The notes under the pieces: generated by a model
What the model saw: the letters and a program-made list of their open reading frames with translations, nothing else
What the model was told of the DNA's origin: nothing
Database searches by the model: none
Part shown: positions 25,574 to 33,372 of the stretch, piece by piece
Layout of the letters: each line of letters starts with the position of its first letter
How positions within the stretch are numbered: the first letter of the stretch is position 1
Translations under genes and position numbers: made by a program
DNA from: Candidatus Latescibacterota bacterium
GTDB lineage: Bacteria; Latescibacterota; UBA2968; UBA8231
DNA length: 64,000 bases
Direction of reading: 5' to 3'
Assembly: GCA_022819745.1 (NCBI GenBank)
Contig: JAJEGS010000035.1
Coordinates: 268,925-332,924 of the forward strand

Positions 25574-28516
25574 TCATCCGGGAATCATACTTTCTAGAGC
25601 TTCCAGTTTTTCTTCCTCGATTGATTGTTCGGCCCTGCGGAGCAGTTCCCGAGCCTGATCGTATTGCTTTTGATCCACCAAGTACTCGACATAGACGCGC
25701 CAAGCGGTAAAATGGTGTGGATTGGCTGCGAGTGCGCGATCCAACAGTTCGGTTCCCTCGGCGAGGCCATTTGAAAGCGCAATGGCCGCCATATTAGTGT
25801 ACGACTCAAAATCATCGGGATTGTACTGAACGGCCTTTACGTAGTGTCGCCACGCCCTTCTGTTGTCGCCGGTATGCGACAGGGCCCAAGCGAGCATGCG
25901 ATGGGCGGAAACGCTTGCCGACTCAGCGGCGAGCACGGCCTCAAAGACGGGAATCGCTTCGGCGTACCGCTGCTCTTGAATCAAGCGCAACGCCGCTTTT
26001 TCTCGGTCTTTGTTGCTTTCGAGCGCGCGATTTCTCGAATCGGCCAGGGCGGACAGTTCCGCAAGCCGCAAGGCCAACGATTCATCCTCGGCAAACATCT
26101 CCTGCCAAGCGGGGATGACATACCACAAATTAGAATGTCTGGTTGCAATGCTTTGGGCGGTCCCAAGAACGATGTCCCTGAGGGCTAGCTCGGGAAACAG
26201 ATGTTGGAGCATTCGCAGGTAATCGGTGCTTAATATGGACGCGACGCTCTCTTGCGTCCCTTGGTACATCTCGATGGGAGCCCGATACTCCAGCCAGAGG
26301 TTGTCGTCCGTGTTCTTGATCGGCGACTCAAATGAGTCTGCGTTTTCGGGAAATCGCAAAAACGCACCTGCGAACAGGTCGAATGGGGTCTCGATCTGGA
26401 TTCGCTGGAGTGAGTTGCGCACCTTCGGCAATGAGAAGTGCTCCGCGTAGCGCCGTGTAGCTCCGACAATGGGGGCGTGGGAAGCAACGCAGATGAGGTC
26501 ATCGTTGACCTTGAACACCGCCACGTAGGGAAACTCCGATGCCAAGGTGTGGAGCACGACGCGCACCGTTTCCGAAGAGGTCTCATAGGCCTGCATCCAC
26601 TGACAAAAGAGACCATCTGGCTCGAGCCGCGCCGACGCGGCCTGGTAATACTCTGTCGTAAATAGGGAACTAACACCTGCTATCCAGGGGTTGGAAGGTT
26701 GAGAGAGGATGACGTCGTATGTCTTCTTCTGGTGGCGCAGAAAATTGCGCCCATCTTCCGTGTATAGTCTCACCCGCGAGTCGTCGAGGATATCGTGGTT
26801 GATCGAGTCAAAGTACTCGGAAGCATCGAGTACCGCCTGCTCGATCTCGACCACATCGACTACCTTCACATTCGGGTGCGTTGCGGTTGCGTACACTGTG
26901 GCACCACTGCCGTAGCCGATGATGCAGATATCCTGCGGCCTTGGATGGAGGAACATCGGCAGGTGCCCGAGCAGATACTGCGAGTCCATGTCCCCACCAG
27001 TCGAGGCATCCGCCTTGCCGTTGACCTTGAGCACAGTGGAGTTGGGTGTGCGGAACACGGTAACTGTAGCGTTAGTCCCCTCCCGTGCGTAGAGCAAGAA
27101 ACTTCCTATCGGCGAGCGCTCCTCACTCGCTTGGAGCCTTCGGAAAACGCCCCGCTGAAGGTTTTTTATATCGGTTTGGGGCAGCGTGAAGACAAATGCT
27201 GCAAGTATCGCGGCGAAGAGGCCCGCCCAGCCGAGCCGCTGTCGTTGCGAGTTTGTGCGGTCCAACAGAAAAAGGACGACAGTGACCACCATACCGAGGG
27301 TGGCACCGAGGCGAATTAATCCCGTCGCTCCAAGCCACGGCAGAAACGCAAAGCCCGCCAATACGGAGCCGACAATGGCTCCGATGGTGTTGGCGGCGTA
27401 CATGCCTCCAACCGCCCAACCCCTCGATCCCACCTCGTTCCGCCAAGCGGCGATGCCCAAGGGCAAGGCGGCCCCCATGGCGCAGGCGGGAACGAGGACG
27501 ATGGAAGCCGCCAAGGTGCCCTGGGAGAGGAAGAGAAGCCAAGTGCGGTCGCCCGTGCCCTCGGCCATAGCCGTGAACATCGCCGGCAATTCATTCACGG
27601 CGAAGAGCCCTGCCAAGACCGAGCACGAGCCCACCCCCAGCGCGACGGCCACCGCCCGCCAGCAGGAGCTCTCCCGGAAGGAGGGGACGGCGGCCAGCAG
27701 GGAGCCGACACCGATGCCGAGGAGGACCGTCGTGAGGATGATGGTAAACGCATAAACGGACGATCCCACCACCGGGATGAGCAGGCGCGTCCAAGCAATC
27801 TGGTAGAAGAGCCCCAAGCACCCAGCCATGGCCACCGCGGCCAGCAGCAGTCGGGGGGTCTGGGTGCCGCTGGTTGATGCTAGAGGCTCCTCGACCGCAT
27901 CCCGGGGGGCCATGCGGAGATCGAGGAGGTAGCCCCCGACAGCCACTAGGACGCCCGCGGCAACAGCGACCCAAACCGTGTCGGAAATCCCGAGAACGGG
28001 CATCAGGACGAGTCCCGCCACGAGGGTGCCGACCGCCGCCCCAAGGGTGTTGATTCCGTAGAAAAGGGCCACGCTTCGGCGGAAGGCCGCTTCCTCTGTA
28101 ACCGCCACGATGAGCAGGGGCAGGGAGGCACCCATGAGGAAGGTCGGCACCGCCATCATAGCGAAGGAGAGGAAAAACTGCAGCAGCACGAAGAGAGCGA
28201 AGTACCCGTCGGTGAGGTGGTACAGGGGATCGAGGATGCCTGCCATGTTCCGCAGCAGAGGCACCGAGACCACGCCGAAGAGGGCGATGCCCAGCTCTAG
28301 GAGGGCATAGGCCCTCAGGGGCCTGCGGATGCGATCGGCGCGCCGGCCAGCCCAAGCACCCCCCGCCCCCAGACCCGCCATGAAGCTAGCTACTACAGTT
28401 GAAATGGACCACGCCGCACTGCCGAACTGGAGGGTGAGGAGCTTCACCCACACCACCTCGTACGCCAGAGCCGCGGCACCGGAAAAAAAGAACAGCAAGC
28501 CAGCAAAAAAAACCAT
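25574..28516 (-). CDS. MFS-like membrane domain fused to a spermidine-synthase-like domain and TPR tail
   Basis: A 980-residue three-part protein. Residues about 1-465 hold some fourteen hydrophobic helices in an MFS-like arrangement. About 480-720 match the spermidine/spermine synthase fold: ICIIGYGSGAT as the nucleotide motif, VVEIEQAVLDA as the acidic strand, TEDGRNFL, and DVILSQPSNPW. About 830-980 are TPR-like helical repeats (for example AIPVFEAVLAAESASVSAHRMLAWALSHTG). Comparable membrane-anchored SpeE fusions are widespread in bacteria and their substrates are largely unknown. The catalytic pocket residues for putrescine are not obvious, so polyamine synthesis is not asserted. The gene starts 7 nt after the ThDP enzyme, with GAGGA upstream, so it is probably co-transcribed with it. 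The membrane part looks more GC-rich than the C-terminal third. Confidence 0.85.
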   Translation of the reverse strand: MVFFAGLLFFFSGAAALAYEVVWVKLLTLQFGSAAWSISTVVASFMAGLGAGGAWAGRRADRIRRPLRAYALLELGIALFGVVSVPLLRNMAGILDPLYHLTDGYFALFVLLQFFLSFAMMAVPTFLMGASLPLLIVAVTEEAAFRRSVALFYGINTLGAAVGTLVAGLVLMPVLGISDTVWVAVAAGVLVAVGGYLLDLRMAPRDAVEEPLASTSGTQTPRLLLAAVAMAGCLGLFYQIAWTRLLIPVVGSSVYAFTIILTTVLLGIGVGSLLAAVPSFRESSCWRAVAVALGVGSCSVLAGLFAVNELPAMFTAMAEGTGDRTWLLFLSQGTLAASIVLVPACAMGAALPLGIAAWRNEVGSRGWAVGGMYAANTIGAIVGSVLAGFAFLPWLGATGLIRLGATLGMVVTVVLFLLDRTNSQRQRLGWAGLFAAILAAFVFTLPQTDIKNLQRGVFRRLQASEERSPIGSFLLYAREGTNATVTVFRTPNSTVLKVNGKADASTGGDMDSQYLLGHLPMFLHPRPQDICIIGYGSGATVYATATHPNVKVVDVVEIEQAVLDASEYFDSINHDILDDSRVRLYTEDGRNFLRHQKKTYDVILSQPSNPWIAGVSSLFTTEYYQAASARLEPDGLFCQWMQAYETSSETVRVVLHTLASEFPYVAVFKVNDDLICVASHAPIVGATRRYAEHFSLPKVRNSLQRIQIETPFDLFAGAFLRFPENADSFESPIKNTDDNLWLEYRAPIEMYQGTQESVASILSTDYLRMLQHLFPELALRDIVLGTAQSIATRHSNLWYVIPAWQEMFAEDESLALRLAELSALADSRNRALESNKDREKAALRLIQEQRYAEAIPVFEAVLAAESASVSAHRMLAWALSHTGDNRRAWRHYVKAVQYNPDDFESYTNMAAIALSNGLAEGTELLDRALAANPHHFTAWRVYVEYLVDQKQYDQARELLRRAEQSIEEEKLEALESMIPG

Positions 28517-28523
28517 AATATCC

Positions 28524-30164
28524 TCACCAAAATTTAGCGACGTTTTCTTCCGCTTTGGTCATCACCTCCAACAGAGCGGCTCGGCCTTCGCCGTTGGCCG
28601 CGAGGGCGCGTTGGATGGCCGGTGCCAAGTCCGGGGGCGCTTCAACGCGCTCGGCGTGGGCACCAAGCGCCTCGGCCACCTGCGCGTAGTGGCCGCCGAG
28701 TTGGTTGCTCTGATAATGCTCAGTGGCGTAGGGCATGTGCTGGTCGTAGTGCGTCATCACACCATTGTTGAGCACCACTGTCAGAATGGGAATCTCGGCG
28801 CGCACCGCAGTCTCAATGTCGAGGCCCGCCATGCCAAACGCCGCGTCGCCCATGACGTTGATGACCTGCTTGTCCGGCGCGGCTAGCTTGGCCCCCAAGG
28901 CCAAACCCAAGCCGTAGCCGAGCTGGGTCGATTTGCCCCAGCCGATGTATCCTCTGGGGACCTGGGGCCGCCAGAACGGCACGAGTTGATCGCGGGGATA
29001 GCCCGAGTCGTGGGTGATGATGGTGTTGGGCACCTCCACGGCGCGGGCGAGCTCGGCAAATACCCGGTAGGGATTTATCGGCACCTCGTCCGAGCGGAAT
29101 CGCGGTGCCCACGCGGCGTTGAACTCAGCGCGGATGGCCGCGATCTCGGCTGCAACTCCGCCGTCTCCTCGCCCGTCGGCTCCAAGCTGCCGCCGGACTT
29201 CCTCGATGATCTGCTCCAGCACGATCCGCGCATCGCCGACGGCCCCCAGATCGATCCGGTAGTCCTTGTTGAGATCCTCCGCGCAGTTGGTCACCTGCGC
29301 CAAGACGGCGCGGGCGGGCATGGGCGCATTGAAGACCGAAATGGTAAAGCTGGTGCCCACGCCCAACACGAAATCGGTCTTTTGCAAGAAGCGATCGACC
29401 ATCAGCGTACCAGTGTGGCCGCCAGTGCCCAGTGCGAGCGCATGGTTTTCGGGAAACGCGCTCTTGCCGGCCAAAGTGGTCATAACAGGCACGTTGAGCA
29501 ACTCGGCGAGGGCCACGAGCTGGTCTGTGGCTTCGGCCCACATCACGCCGTGCCCAGCGTTGATGATCGGGCATTCGGCCTTGACCAGCGCGGCCACCAA
29601 GTCGCGCACCGCGTCCGAATCAGCCGCAGATTTGCAAGCCTTGACCGGCTGGTAGTCGAGGTCGCCGGAAAATTCAGCAGCGCCTAAATCGCTGGGGATT
29701 TCCACCAGCACCGGCCCGGCCCGACCGTGGACGAGTTGGCTAAAGGCGCGGCGCATCAGTTCGGGGATGCGCTCGACTTGGTTGACGTTCGCGGCCCATT
29801 TGGTGATACCGCGATAGTTGGCCACCGCGTCGAAGTTGGGCGGCACTTGCGTGCGGGCCGTGGACACGCCGCCGGGCAAAAGCAGCAAGGGGATAGCATC
29901 GGCGTAAGCTTGGGCCACGCCGCCGAGCGCGTTTTCAGCGCCCGGCCCGGTCTGCATAGTGAAAACGCCAAAGGGGCGGCCATTGGTCGTGCGGCTAAAG
30001 CCGTCGGCCATGTTGACGCCCGTCCGCTCTTGGCGACAGATAATGGGCCGGATCCCAGCGCGTGCTGCCTCGTCAATCAGCGACTGGGCGGGGAAAGCCG
30101 ACAGCCACTCGACGCCTTCGGCCTTGAGGATGTGGGCAATGGCTTGGTTGCCGTTCATGGACAT
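28524..30164 (-). CDS. Thiamine diphosphate-dependent enzyme (acetolactate synthase-like family)
   Basis: A 546-residue ThDP enzyme with PYR, central and PP domains. The catalytic glutamate is E46 in ICRQERTGVNMADG, TMQTGPGAENALGG follows, and the Mg/diphosphate motif is GDAAFGM...VVLNN. No FAD-site or herbicide-site residues identify it as true acetolactate synthase. It resembles oxo-acid decarboxylase or sulfoacetaldehyde-acetyltransferase-like relatives, and the exact reaction is not readable. The start ATG at 30164 has GGAAAGG 6 nt upstream. The MFS-SpeE-TPR gene follows after 7 nt. The 180-bp leader contains an intergenic repeat with a hairpin. Confidence 0.88.
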   Translation of the reverse strand: MSMNGNQAIAHILKAEGVEWLSAFPAQSLIDEAARAGIRPIICRQERTGVNMADGFSRTTNGRPFGVFTMQTGPGAENALGGVAQAYADAIPLLLLPGGVSTARTQVPPNFDAVANYRGITKWAANVNQVERIPELMRRAFSQLVHGRAGPVLVEIPSDLGAAEFSGDLDYQPVKACKSAADSDAVRDLVAALVKAECPIINAGHGVMWAEATDQLVALAELLNVPVMTTLAGKSAFPENHALALGTGGHTGTLMVDRFLQKTDFVLGVGTSFTISVFNAPMPARAVLAQVTNCAEDLNKDYRIDLGAVGDARIVLEQIIEEVRRQLGADGRGDGGVAAEIAAIRAEFNAAWAPRFRSDEVPINPYRVFAELARAVEVPNTIITHDSGYPRDQLVPFWRPQVPRGYIGWGKSTQLGYGLGLALGAKLAAPDKQVINVMGDAAFGMAGLDIETAVRAEIPILTVVLNNGVMTHYDQHMPYATEHYQSNQLGGHYAQVAEALGAHAERVEAPPDLAPAIQRALAANGEGRAALLEVMTKAEENVAKFW

Positions 30165-30198
30165 GGCGTCCCTTTCCGGGTTTTGTGGTTGGATCAGG

Positions 30199-30290
30199 GA
30201 TTTGGTAAGGACATGATTACAGAGATTTGGTTAAGGACAACCTCTGTGGTCCCTATGGAGATTTGGTAGGGGCAACCCTCGTGGTTGCCC
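30199..30290. repeat. Imperfect triplicate GATTTGGT-type repeat ending in a hairpin
   Basis: Three related units begin with GATTTGGT at 30199, 30224 and 30260. The third ends in a perfect 8-bp stem (GGGCAACC at 30270-30277, GGTTGCCC at 30283-30290, 5-nt loop). The second carries a decayed version of the same hairpin (GGACAACC...GTGGTCC). The arrangement resembles small palindromic intergenic repeat elements. A similar GTAGGGGCA core is also visible near 42264-42272. Confidence 0.6.
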
Positions 30291-30344
30291 ACCCGCAATT
30301 TGCATAGAACGTTGGACAGGGACGCAGCAGCGTCAAGCAGATTC

Positions 30345-31622
30345 TTATCCTGCGCGCCGCCCGCGCCCGATGCTCCACCAGACGACCAAGGCCTCCACAG
30401 TGTGGCCACTGATTAAGGCCCCCACGGCTTGAGTCGCCCCGTGGAGCTCGAAATTGGCCAGCAGGGCTAGCATCAGCAAGACAGTCACCACGCGAGATGG
30501 AGCACTTGGCGCCATAGCTTGAGTGCGGTGCTGGAGCAGACCGATGCCGTGGAAGTAACTGCGCAGGCTGACGACAAAGGGAAAACCCGTAAACAGGAGC
30601 AGCGGCGTCTTGCAGTGGGCGATCAACTCAGGGCCAATGCCGATCCAAGTGCCGAGTATGTAATCGACCGCCGGCGTCCAAAACAGCAGCACCATCCACG
30701 CACAGGAAAACAGACAACAGCCCCAGCAGAAGCGGCGGATCTTGGCCAAATCCCCTTCTTGGCGGAAGGCCGTCGGCAGATTGCGCAGTTCGTTGAGCCA
30801 GCCATAGGGAATGTGGCCGAGCGCATAGACGACGGTCAGCACGGCCAGTGCTTCGGTGCCGTCGGCACTGCGGGCGACGAACACGTTGATCAGCGGCCGA
30901 GTGCCAGCCTGCACCGCCATGATCAGCGCCAAAGGCCAAAAGAAGTGCAGGACGTAGAAATAGGTCAGAAGCGGCATGTTGCCCGGCTCTGGCCAGCGCA
31001 CCAAGCGCCAGCGCCCCCACGAGACCACGCCAAGCTCGGCGAGAGCACCCGTGTACGTGGCGAGGACCGGCAGTAAGATGGGATTCTGGCGGACGAAGCC
31101 AAGCGGCAGCAGCACAAAGACCGCGAGGATGCTGAGCCCGATCCCCGTGGTAGTAGCGTAAGCGGGGATGTCGGTGCGGCGGATGCGGATGAGTTCGCCG
31201 CTGTAAAAGCGCGTCATCCCGTGCAGCACGGGGAAGGGAACCAGCCACAGCAGGGCCAAGCGCACCGCCTCGCCGAGCGCCGGATCGACCCCGTGCAGGT
31301 CGTTGATGATCCAAGTCCCTAGCGGCGTCAGCGCCAAGCTGGCCAAGACGCCAGCCAATAGCAGCCCAGCGGCGAGCACAAAACGGAAGCAGACGCGGCA
31401 GCCTTGGGTGTGCTCGACGAGGACCAAGCCGAGCTGCCGCACCTGAGACAGGGTGCCAGCGAGGAATAGCGCCAAGCCAAAGGCCAAGCCAAACGCGGCC
31501 AACGTCTCGACCGCCCGCGGCATCCGCGCCATGCCGCCGTTGAGGAACTGGCCGCTGAGCTCTTGCACCAGCGCCGTCACCACCAACGGCAACATGAAGC
31601 GCGTTAGCTGGGCATAGCTCAT
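30345..31622 (-). CDS. ANKH-like (progressive ankylosis) membrane transporter homologue
   Basis: A 425-residue membrane protein with about twelve hydrophobic helices. Compared with the vertebrate ANKH sequence as I recall it, similarity runs the full length in order: RFMLPLVVTAL at the start, LAAFGLAFGLALF, GLVLVEH, WIINDLHGVDPALG, FFWPLALIMAVQ, RPLINVFVARS, ALGHIPYGWLNELR, LLFWTPAVDYIL and LHGATQAVGALISG. Animal ANKH exports pyrophosphate/ATP/citrate and belongs near the MOP (MATE-like) superfamily. The bacterial substrate is unknown. The start ATG overlaps the stop of the D-aminoacylase gene by 4 nt (ATGA), so the two are translationally coupled. A generic MATE/flippase assignment is the alternative. 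Confidence 0.75.
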   Translation of the reverse strand: MSYAQLTRFMLPLVVTALVQELSGQFLNGGMARMPRAVETLAAFGLAFGLALFLAGTLSQVRQLGLVLVEHTQGCRVCFRFVLAAGLLLAGVLASLALTPLGTWIINDLHGVDPALGEAVRLALLWLVPFPVLHGMTRFYSGELIRIRRTDIPAYATTTGIGLSILAVFVLLPLGFVRQNPILLPVLATYTGALAELGVVSWGRWRLVRWPEPGNMPLLTYFYVLHFFWPLALIMAVQAGTRPLINVFVARSADGTEALAVLTVVYALGHIPYGWLNELRNLPTAFRQEGDLAKIRRFCWGCCLFSCAWMVLLFWTPAVDYILGTWIGIGPELIAHCKTPLLLFTGFPFVVSLRSYFHGIGLLQHRTQAMAPSAPSRVVTVLLMLALLANFELHGATQAVGALISGHTVEALVVWWSIGRGRRAG

Positions 31623-33223
31623 GCCCGGACGATCTGTCCGGCGCGGCTGTCGGCTATTTCTCCTCGTTCAACGGCGATTCGTCCATTGACAATTACGCAG
31701 TCGATGCCCTGCGGATAGCGGTAGGGGTCGGCAAAGTCGGCACACTCGCCGATGGCTGCGGGGTCGAAGACCACGAGGTCGGCCCAGTAGCCTTCGCGCA
31801 ACAGGCCGCGCGCGCGCAAGCGGAAGCGGGCTGCGGCATGGCCAGTCAGCTTGTGGATGGCCTCTTCCCAGCGCAGCGCGCCTTGCTCGCGGACGAAGCG
31901 GCGCAAGAAGTAGGGGAAGGCCCCGTAGGAGCGGGGATGGTGCTTGCCCTCGGCCAAGGTGCCTTCGGGCACCAGCGAGAAGCCGTCGGAGATGACGCCG
32001 CCAGTGGAGTGGCGGGCGATGTTGAGGAAGTCCTCCTCAGACACGTCCTCGGCCAGCATCCACGGCCGCGCGCGCTCTTCGACTAGGATGTCGCAGACCG
32101 CGTCGTGAGGGGTTTGGCCGCGTCGCCGACCAATCTCGGCAAAGCTCAGGCCGACTAGATCGGCATTTTGCTCGGCACTCCCCAACCAGATCTTGTCCCA
32201 GTCCCCATCACGCGCCAAGTTGCGCTTGCGACTGCCGCCGCTCTCGGCCCCGTACTGCACGGTATCCTGTTCGATCTTGGCGCGGGTCTCCGGGTCTTGT
32301 AATCTCCTCAGCAGTTCCTCGTCACCACCAGCCAAAGCCCAAGGGGGCAACAGCGACTTGATGGTGGTGCTGCCAATCGTATAGGGAATGGCGTCGCAGC
32401 TAATGTCGCAGCCCTCGCGGCGCTTCTGGTCAATCGTAGCGAGCAGGTCGCGGGTCGCGCCGATCATCGGCGCACCGGGCTGCATGTGCGAGACATGGGC
32501 TGCAACCGAGGCTTGCTCGCCAACGGCAATGACCTCGCCGACGGCTTGGCCAATCGACTCGGTCTGGTTGCGGATATGCGAGGTGTAGATGCCGCCGTAC
32601 TCAGCGACGACCTTCCCCAACTCGACGAGTTCTTCCAGCGCCGCATACGGGCCGGGCGCGTACGCCAAGCCCGACGACAGCCCCATTGCGCCGTCTTCCA
32701 TTGCGCGGGCAACGAGCGCCCTCATCTGCTCCATTTCCGCCGCAGTCGGCGGGCGGTCGTCGTAGCCCATGGCAGCGACGCGCACGTTGCCGTGGCCGAC
32801 CAAAGTCGCGGTATTCGTGCCCAGTCCATTGGCTTCGAGCCGCTGGAAATAGTCGCCGAAATGAGTCCAATCGCACGCCAAGCCACGGGTCATCGCCGGA
32901 TCGAGCGGGCCGTAGTACGGCTCGTAGTCGCGGGTGGGCGCGGCCGAGACACCGCAGTTGCCCATGACTTGGGTCGTAATGCCCTGCGTTAGGGAACTGA
33001 GTGCGCGACCGTCGAGGGCAATGGTCAGGTCCGAATGCGTGTGGATGTCGATAAAGCCGGGACAGGCGATGCGGCCCTCGGCGTCGATAGTGCGACTCGC
33101 TTCGGCCTCAGCAAGGTCGCCGATGGCCACGATGCGGCCCTGCTCGACGGCGATGTCGCCGCGGAAAGCCGGCTGGCCGCTGCCGTCGAGGAGCTGGGCG
33201 TTGCGGATTAATAGGTCGTACAT
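31619..33223 (-). CDS. N-acyl-D-amino-acid deacylase (D-aminoacylase) family amidohydrolase
   Basis: A 534-residue amidohydrolase with N- and C-terminal pieces forming the composite beta domain around a TIM barrel. GFIDIHTHSDL gives the H-x-H metal pair. NCG supplies the cysteine seen in D-aminoacylases; YTSHIRNQ and VAAHVSHMQ place the zinc histidines, and VISDGF has the late aspartate. The family removes acyl groups from D-amino acids or related N-acyl compounds such as D-glutamyl and dihydropyrimidine-like substrates. There is no signal peptide. It is the first gene of a pair with the ANKH-like transporter (4-nt overlap), which could move its substrate or product. It diverges from the solute-binding-protein genes across about 150 bp. 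Confidence 0.88.
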   Translation of the reverse strand: MYDLLIRNAQLLDGSGQPAFRGDIAVEQGRIVAIGDLAEAEASRTIDAEGRIACPGFIDIHTHSDLTIALDGRALSSLTQGITTQVMGNCGVSAAPTRDYEPYYGPLDPAMTRGLACDWTHFGDYFQRLEANGLGTNTATLVGHGNVRVAAMGYDDRPPTAAEMEQMRALVARAMEDGAMGLSSGLAYAPGPYAALEELVELGKVVAEYGGIYTSHIRNQTESIGQAVGEVIAVGEQASVAAHVSHMQPGAPMIGATRDLLATIDQKRREGCDISCDAIPYTIGSTTIKSLLPPWALAGGDEELLRRLQDPETRAKIEQDTVQYGAESGGSRKRNLARDGDWDKIWLGSAEQNADLVGLSFAEIGRRRGQTPHDAVCDILVEERARPWMLAEDVSEEDFLNIARHSTGGVISDGFSLVPEGTLAEGKHHPRSYGAFPYFLRRFVREQGALRWEEAIHKLTGHAAARFRLRARGLLREGYWADLVVFDPAAIGECADFADPYRYPQGIDCVIVNGRIAVERGEIADSRAGQIVRA

Positions 33224-33372
33224 GGTTTTTTCCTGGGGTTAATAGAACGCGGCATGACCGCATTGGGCTTGGCTGGAGGTAGTATAGGCGGGTTGGCGGC
33301 TTCGCTCAAGTTGGTTGACCCTCCCGACGCTCGTTGATACGTTTTGGCGACCACCGCCAAAAGGAGAAGCTC

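Noticed and set aside
27591..28355. 254-codon minus-strand open frame
   Set aside because: It lies in a different frame of the MFS part of the fusion protein and has arginine/glycine-rich composition typical of a shadow.
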